Shown piece after piece: positions 58,311-64,000 of a DNA stretch of 64,000 bases. The first letter of the stretch is position 1, and each line of letters starts with the position of its first letter. The DNA is from Annulohypoxylon bovei var. microspora. Taxonomy: Eukaryota; Ascomycota; Sordariomycetes; Xylariales; Hypoxylaceae. The translations under genes and the position numbers were made by a program. Location of the stretch: contig MU405227.1 of the NCBI GenBank assembly GCA_022836615.1, positions 186,001-250,000 on the forward strand. The letters are read 5' to 3'. The notes under the pieces are model-generated. The model was given only the letters and a program-made list of their open reading frames with translations. It did no database searches and had not been told where the DNA came from.

Positions 58311-59954
58311 ATGAGCGCATCCTCCAAAGCTGCCCAGAGGGCAGTGCTCATAAACCCCTTTGCCGGGAGGGCTGCGGCTCGGCCCGGCCTTTCCCTTCCG
58401 TCAGCGTACCTCGGACGACAAAACCGACAATTACCTTCAGATCTTATGGTGCGAGCCCTCTTAATTCCCATTCGAAGCATATCAACCGAACGGCATTCAG
58501 TTGGCCCGCATAATGGCCCACCTCCCGGATTCAATGCGGAACAAGCTAAGAAGCCGCTCCCTAAAACCGACGCATCTACGAAGAAATCATCCGAGTCTAA
58601 GACAGACTCCTCCAAGGATATCGCCTCAGCAAAAACAACATCAACATCTACTGCCGAGCCCAAGACTTTAACCGAGTTGGCTGCGAAGAAGGACGCGGAG
58701 GTGGAGAAGCACGAGGGGAAACAGGAGAAGAAGATGACAATAGGACAAAAGATCAAGCATGAGATTCAGCACTACTGGGATGGTACGAAACTTTTGGCTA
58801 CGGAAGTGAGGATCAGCAGCAAGCTCGCACTAAAGATGGCTGCCGGTTATGAACTTAGCCGACGAGAGAACCGACAACTTCAGCGGACAGTCCAGGACCT
58901 TGGCCGTCTGGTGCCATTCTCGGTTTTCGTCATCGTTCCTTTCGCCGAGGCACTCCTACCTATCGCCCTCAGGCTATTCCCCAACCTGCTACCGAGTACA
59001 TACGAAGCCCAGCAGTCGAAGGATAAGAAAGCTGCGACTTTGCGAGCAACCCGTAAGGAGGTCAGTTCCTTCCTTCGCGACACCATGAAAGAGACCGGTT
59101 TACCTCTGTCGCCTAGCACGACGCAAAAGGAGGAATTCGCCACGTTCTTCCGAAAATTGCGCGCTACCGGAGAGCAGCCGAGCACGGACGACGTCATCAA
59201 GGTCTGCAAGGCTTTCAGGGATGATCTAACCCTTGACAACCTGTCAAGACCGCAGTTGGTGTCCATGTGCCGTTACATGAACCTAAACACGTTCGGCACA
59301 GACATCATGCTCCGATACCAGATCCGTCATAGAATGCGACAAATCAAGAGGGATGACAAGGCGATTAGCTTCGAGGGCGTTGACAGTCTTAACGTTGCTG
59401 AGCTACAGACAGCCTGTGCTAGCCGAGGTATTAAGACACACACCGTATCACCTGCTAGGCTACGGGAGGATCTTCAATCTTGGTTGGACCTACGATTAAA
59501 GCACGGCGTCCCTTCAACGCTGCTCGTGCTAAGTAGCGCTTACATGTACGGCCAAAAGACCGAGGGCGGGTTCCACAGTCAGATTGAGGCTTTGACCGGT
59601 GTGCTGTCGTCTATTCCTGAGGAGCTCTACCACGAGATCGAACTCGAGGTGCACAACGCCGAGGGTGCCGCGACCAACAAGCAGCGACTCGAGGTTCTCA
59701 AGGAACAACAGGACCTTATCGAGGAAGAGAACGAGCAGAACCAGGAGAACCAAGATACCGGTCTCGCTACGCCTAAGGACGTGGACGACATCGACGAGAA
59801 GGATGACCGGGCTACTCTAGCCGCCTCGGAGCAAGGTCTCGAAAAGGCGGTGGTGGGCGAGGCGGTCGACGCCGAGGCTGACCAGATCCAGGCCAAGGAC
59901 GCGCAGCAGGGACAGCAAAAGAAGGTGGAGGAAGCGAGGAAGACGGAGAACTAA
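58311..59954 (+). CDS. mdm38: Mitochondrial LETM1-domain protein Mdm38
   Basis: 547 residues, intronless. The N-terminus is basic and poor in acidic residues (about 1-60: KAAQRAVLINPFAGRAAARP and so on), a mitochondrial presequence. A low-complexity Lys/Ser/Thr stretch follows. The LETM1 core starts at about residue 145 (KIKHEIQHYWDGTKLLATEV), with the single membrane span around residues 200-225 (LVPFSVFVIVPFAEALLPIA) and the ribosome-binding-like domain LSRPQLVSMCRYMNLNTFGT. The C-terminal 80 residues are acidic coiled coil (EQQDLIEEENEQNQENQ). Known role: inner-membrane protein required for K+/H+ exchange and for export of mitochondrially made proteins. Length is typical for ascomycete homologues. 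Confidence 0.95.
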   Translation: MSASSKAAQRAVLINPFAGRAAARPGLSLPSAYLGRQNRQLPSDLMVRALLIPIRSISTERHSVGPHNGPPPGFNAEQAKKPLPKTDASTKKSSESKTDSSKDIASAKTTSTSTAEPKTLTELAAKKDAEVEKHEGKQEKKMTIGQKIKHEIQHYWDGTKLLATEVRISSKLALKMAAGYELSRRENRQLQRTVQDLGRLVPFSVFVIVPFAEALLPIALRLFPNLLPSTYEAQQSKDKKAATLRATRKEVSSFLRDTMKETGLPLSPSTTQKEEFATFFRKLRATGEQPSTDDVIKVCKAFRDDLTLDNLSRPQLVSMCRYMNLNTFGTDIMLRYQIRHRMRQIKRDDKAISFEGVDSLNVAELQTACASRGIKTHTVSPARLREDLQSWLDLRLKHGVPSTLLVLSSAYMYGQKTEGGFHSQIEALTGVLSSIPEELYHEIELEVHNAEGAATNKQRLEVLKEQQDLIEEENEQNQENQDTGLATPKDVDDIDEKDDRATLAASEQGLEKAVVGEAVDAEADQIQAKDAQQGQQKKVEEARKTEN

Positions 59955-61422
59955 AGGCGCCACAAAAGCCTACCTGAGTAACTAAGATGGAGGGGGCGGC
60001 CGATGAAAAAAAGTGTACGAAATGAACACAAAAATCGACATCAACATCAACTATTTACCGCATCGCTTTCCTTTTGTTTAAAACCCACTTACATGTAAAT
60101 ACATGTATTATTGGCAACACGGCCTAGATTGCCAGTGTATCACAAGCGATAAGGGGGTGTTTGTCGGACGGGAGTAGCGGTTACTACTCAATCCTGCTTA
60201 TTGGAAGACGGGGAGCGGGATTTGGGCCGGGGGGCTGGCTCTATCATAGAAAGACATTCATCATCTCTTGTCCTTAGCACCAGTGGAATTGAATTAGGAC
60301 GGGCGGAAATAGACTATGCCTTTTTTTTTTGTCCGGCGATTTCTTGGCCCTTTGAAATTGACTCGTGAAAATGGTGAGTTGGTGAAAAGGTTTTATGCTT
60401 CATCGTCGAGTCAGTCGACACACGTGCTTTGCGGGATGACATGTGATTCCCCCGAACTGCGACAGCGGCCGCCGAGGCCATGCGAGCGCTGCTCGTTGCG
60501 GAATGGCAGAGTCGCACGTCGGCGCTATTCCGTCGCAATTGCGACGGCGTGCGGGCTTGCGAATTGCTATGTTGGCTGGTATGAATGTATATTGGAAGTG
60601 CCCATGTCTATTATAAGTAGCATCGCGAAGCGTGCTAACATCTTGGTAGTTTGTGCTAATATGTAGCACAGAAGTTAAGCCTGAGCCTGTGCCCCCTGTT
60701 CGAGAAACGCCAAGCTTGCTATATAGTAGTCCTAAGCCCGATTCGGCCGCTCGTATGTATGTGCTAGTCTACGGCGGTCGGTAGGATGCAGGATCGGAGT
60801 ATTATTTTTATAGCTTATGTGTGCGCGCATGACGGTCGGTGATGGCGCGAGTATTTTTAAAAGCGTGCAAAAGTGCATATGGGGGGGGGATCTGCGAAGG
60901 AAGCTTCTTGGAAACCGTTCCGGCTCTTGTAAACACATTAGACAGGTAGGTAATAGGTACTTTCTCAGCCTCAGCCTAACCCAGGGGTTAGGGGAACGCT
61001 GGCGCACCTGGGTCATGCGGGACCCCTGCCGCTTGCGAAACCGCGCCCAGGGGCTACCGAGAGCGGATAAGGGGGATGGGGAGGTGGCGTAGCGCACTTG
61101 GGGTACTTATGTAATGTGTGGTTTTGGGCCAATGTTTCTGGAGGGGAAGAGGAAGAGACGAACGTGCTGTAATTTTTACCTGGTCAGCTTCATGGGTTTA
61201 GGTCAGAATTATTAGGGGTCGCCTTGCGGGATGGCGCGTTCGCTCGCTTGCTGTGTTTTCCCCTGGACGAAGCGGAGCCGCCTACGTTACATGAGCTTAA
61301 ATAAAAATCCCGGTTGCCGTTTGTGGAAGGAGGGTACGCAGATGGATCTTGGTAGGCCCTATGTGCGCTGGGGCCGCCGCCGCGATGGGAGATGGGATTG
61401 AGTCGAGTCGAGTTGAGTTGAG
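59955..61422. other. Intergenic region without recognisable gene
   Basis: Only short frames occur on both strands. TAGGTAGGTAATAGGTA lies at about 60945-60959. Nothing resembles a conserved protein or RNA gene. Confidence 0.55.
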
Positions 61423-62088
61423 TAGGGGTCTGCAAAATACGTATTTTGGATCAAAATACGGCATTTAAATGCAATACGTGCATTATACCATTATACACAT
61501 ACAAATTATGTTGAAACAGTCATCCGATGTTCGGTGCCACGTCAGTGGCGGGCTAATAGATCGCAGGTAATTGTGGTTCTATTCATGTGTTGTACGGAGC
61601 AAATCTATGAGCATTTCTCCGATCACGCTAAGAGCGCGTTTCTACCCCATCCCATATATTACATAATCCTCCTTGTACCCATGTACCCTCCACACCTTTC
61701 AACAAATTATATATTTTGACTTATATAACCACGTATAATAGATTTTACACCACCACCACCACGTTATATTTATTAAATGGTATTATTTACTTTTTTCTTA
61801 TATAACGTTTATTATTTATTTTATTTATTATTATTTTTATCTTTTTTTGATGCGATCGGGTTGATGTGAAAGGTTTAAGTGGTTGAAATGGTTGAAATGG
61901 TGGTTGAAATGATCGAATAAAAAGTGTTCCTTTAGGTGTATATCTCTCAAAATATTGCATACTCACCAATATATATGTGGGACCGGGTGGTTTTTCCGAC
62001 CCGCTATACGTATAGTAAATCATTATACGGTATTATACAATACAAAATACGTATATACAAAATACGTATTTTGAAATGCAGAACCCTA
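61423..62088. mobile_element. MITE-like element with short inverted repeats and TA duplication
   Basis: The ends are inverted copies: GGGGTCTGCA followed by AAAATACGTATTTTG on the left (from 61425), and the inverse, CGTATTTTGAAATGCAGAACCC, on the right (to 62086). Each end contains the 14-bp palindrome AAAATACGTATTTT (61434-61447 and 62059-62072). The element of 662 bp is flanked by TA on both sides, the target of Tc1/mariner/pogo transposons. The interior is AT-rich, has no transposase and holds a GGTTGAAAT tandem at about 61881-61912. The family assignment is inferred from the TA duplication only. Confidence 0.7.
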
Positions 62089-63125
62089 GAGTTGAGTGCT
62101 TTTTTTTTTGTTACCTACTTCCTGATTGATGTCGCAGCTGGACGGGGACGCCCACCCCACCCCTTCGAACGGTACCTAGGGCAGGGCTTGTTACCTGTTA
62201 CTTGTTACATAAGACTTAAGACATGCAGGAGTGGCTGCTGAGTCTAGGTCTGGATGATTCTGGACTCTAGAACGGGGCACGCAGGTGAGTTCATATTTGC
62301 AGATTGAAGAGGAAAAAAATGTAAGGGGTGGTGTGAAGGGGCTTGCGGTTTCGCTGAGCCTTGGTAAGTTAGTTATGTTCTGCGAAGGTATCACTGATTT
62401 AATTGCTGTTCGAGTTATCAGGATCACCGTCACAATGTTTGCTATTTACATACCTAGTAAATTGTTGTATAAACCAAACTCACACACACGTCGATAGTAG
62501 GTTGGTAGATAACAAGATAGGTGCATACATAATCTTCATCTACCTGCCTCGTGTATCGTGCGTAATGCGGGTTAGGCTATTAATTATTGTGAGTAAAGCG
62601 GTCCGATGTTAATTTATTAGTTCTTCAAGCACCAACACCGTTTCTGGCTTGGCGGATGCTTATTTCGGTTTCATAACCGAGCTGGCAAGGTTGAATCTGG
62701 ACGACAGCCTCTAAACCCCTGCCCCCGAATCCTGCTATCGCCCCGTCTGCGCATGCTAACGTACATTACATCGTGGTGATAATGCCCGGGGTCTGGGTTG
62801 TAGGTACGGCACAAGCCGATTCTTAGTTCGAAGGAGACGAGATTAGATCAGATGATGATGAGGGGCCGATAAGTTGATGGCGCTGGCTGGGAAGGTGAAG
62901 GGGCCGGAGGAGCTGTCTGAAGTATATACATTCACGACGGCCCGGCTGTTGGTTGGGACACACACTTACATCATGTGCTGTGCGCTGTGAGATATTCTTC
63001 GAGAGGACTTATCCGTTCCTTATATTCACTCCTTTTCCCCCATCGACTTCTGGGATCCTCCAGCCGGTATCTGAGCCGAGTCGACATTCATTCGTTTTAA
63101 TAGGTGATACGGATAAACCGTCACC
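62087..63125. other. Intergenic region upstream of the secreted protein gene
   Basis: No gene was recognised. The final 150 bp are presumably the promoter and leader of the gene at 63126. Confidence 0.55.
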
Positions 63126-64000
63126 ATGTACAACCTCCTTCCTCTCGTCCTGGCCTGCTCGTCGCTGCTGGAGTCTGCGATAGCGAAACCTATCGCTGAT
63201 GTGGCCGCGTACCAAGCTGTCGCTGAACGCGACGTGGAGCTTCTCGCGCCACGATATGGTCCTCACACACAGGGCATGATTATCAGGCGCGATGCTAACA
63301 AGACCTTCGACCTGGGCTTTGAGGCCACGGATGTGACATTATTCTCTGGGTAAATACCCAACACCCCTCCTATCCACATATACATCCATATGCTAATGCA
63401 AGAGACAGTTCATGGCCAGCCCTAGGCTCGACCTTCTCCCTCGACATCGCCTGCGTCGAGTGCCGGACCTACGGCGAGCTCAACGCGTTCATGGAGTTCC
63501 CGGACAACCTCGAAGAGCTGCTGAAGGACCTCAAAGACTTCAACGTGTTCAACGACGCCAGCCTGACCATCGGCTTCCAGGGCGTCGGCGCCTCCGTGGA
63601 CCTCAGCGTCACCACCCAGGGCACCGGCCACTTCACCATCCCGCTGTTTAAGACCGAGACCCCTCTCGGCATCTCTGTAAGTTTTCCTGTTCTCTCATTT
63701 TAGCAAGGGACCGCGGTTTGGAGAGAGAGTACTGTCCAAGATTCAGGGAACACTGTTTGCTAACAGACCTAACACCAGGGCCCCGGATTCCAAGCCGGCA
63801 TTTCCTTCGGCGTGGACCTAATAATCGGCATCACGGCCGAGATCGAGGCCGAAGGCGGCTTCGAGGTATCGATCCCGGACGGATCGTCCTTCACCATCGA
63901 GTTCGACCCCAAGGTCGGCAACAGCGCCAAGTTGTAAGTCATTTCTCTCTCCTTTTCCCAACCTTTATCACTTCTTCGGCCCATCTAACCCCCTCCCCAG
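63126..64000 (+). CDS. Secreted protein of unknown function, 3' end outside the window
   Basis: Three exons are visible: 63126-63349, 63409-63676 and 63779-63933, followed by an intron whose acceptor (CCCCAG) ends exactly at base 64000, so at least one more exon lies outside. The N-terminus MYNLLPLVLACSSLLESAIA is a signal peptide. The visible 215 residues are rich in beta strand-like alternation (ASLTIGFQGVGASVDLSV, GPGFQAGISFGVDLIIGI) and have a CVEC motif in exon 2. I recall similar large secreted or GPI-anchored fungal proteins with an FxxxxTDVTLFSG-like start, but cannot assign a family. Phases agree at each junction (GG/T, TCT/GGC, TT/-). Confidence 0.75.

Noticed and set aside
1..64000. 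CRISPR arrays, prokaryotic operons or phage features
   Set aside because: Introns and fungal gene families throughout; no regular repeat-spacer pattern was seen.

Overview
The window is nuclear DNA of a filamentous ascomycete (Pezizomycotina, probably Sordariomycetes). The signs are short introns (about 50-150 bp) with GT-AG ends and CTAAC-type branch sites, a split two-subunit fungal fatty acid synthase, a WC-2-type PAS/GATA photoreceptor partner, and orthologues of Rad50, Mdm38/LETM1, RMD5/GID2, STB6 and a UPF0658 Golgi protein. The order is my inference; nothing in the sequence fixes the genus.

Left part (1-4.3 kb): a SKP1-like paralogue with a long acidic insert, a small C2HC-finger/coiled-coil protein behind a duplicated leader, and a 522-bp non-autonomous DNA transposon with 117-bp inverted repeats and an exact 8-bp target duplication.

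Accessory part (4.3-28.9 kb): this is the most interesting region and looks like a biosynthetic gene cluster of the alkylcitrate type. A divergent FAS alpha/beta pair (the alpha subunit lacks the C-terminal phosphopantetheinyl transferase domain) is followed by a C2H2-type regulator candidate, then a divergent pair made of a CmcJ/NvfI/AsaB-like iron oxygenase and a citrate synthase-like enzyme, and finally a DHA1 MFS transporter. The expected chemistry is: the dedicated FAS makes a medium-chain acyl-CoA, the citrate synthase-like enzyme condenses it with oxaloacetate to an alkylcitrate, the oxygenase tailors it and the transporter exports it. No 2-methylcitrate dehydratase-like or aconitate decarboxylase-like gene is visible, so the pathway either stops at alkylcitrates or uses genes elsewhere. 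Three intergenic regions, including both divergent promoters, hold arrays of ATCC/ATTCC boxes sharing exact 10-mers, a candidate regulon signal.

Middle (28.9-33.8 kb): an AT-rich spacer and a FAD-dependent aromatic-hydroxylase-type monooxygenase whose frame is interrupted by a TAG codon (a 48-bp intron or a nonsense mutation).

Right part (34-63 kb): mostly conserved housekeeping genes: a DUF7721 'beta-flanking' protein, WC-2, Rad50, a PPP4R2-type phosphatase 4 subunit, a UPF0658 membrane protein with a 1.1-kb leader free of ATG, a gamma-glutamylcyclotransferase-like protein, RMD5/GID2, an STB6-like Sin3-binding protein and Mdm38/LETM1. A second MITE-like element (662 bp, TA duplication) lies at 61.4-62.1 kb. 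The window ends inside a secreted protein gene, exactly at a predicted splice acceptor.

Gene models were built by eye from reading frames, splice signals and remembered family motifs; no search or alignment was run.
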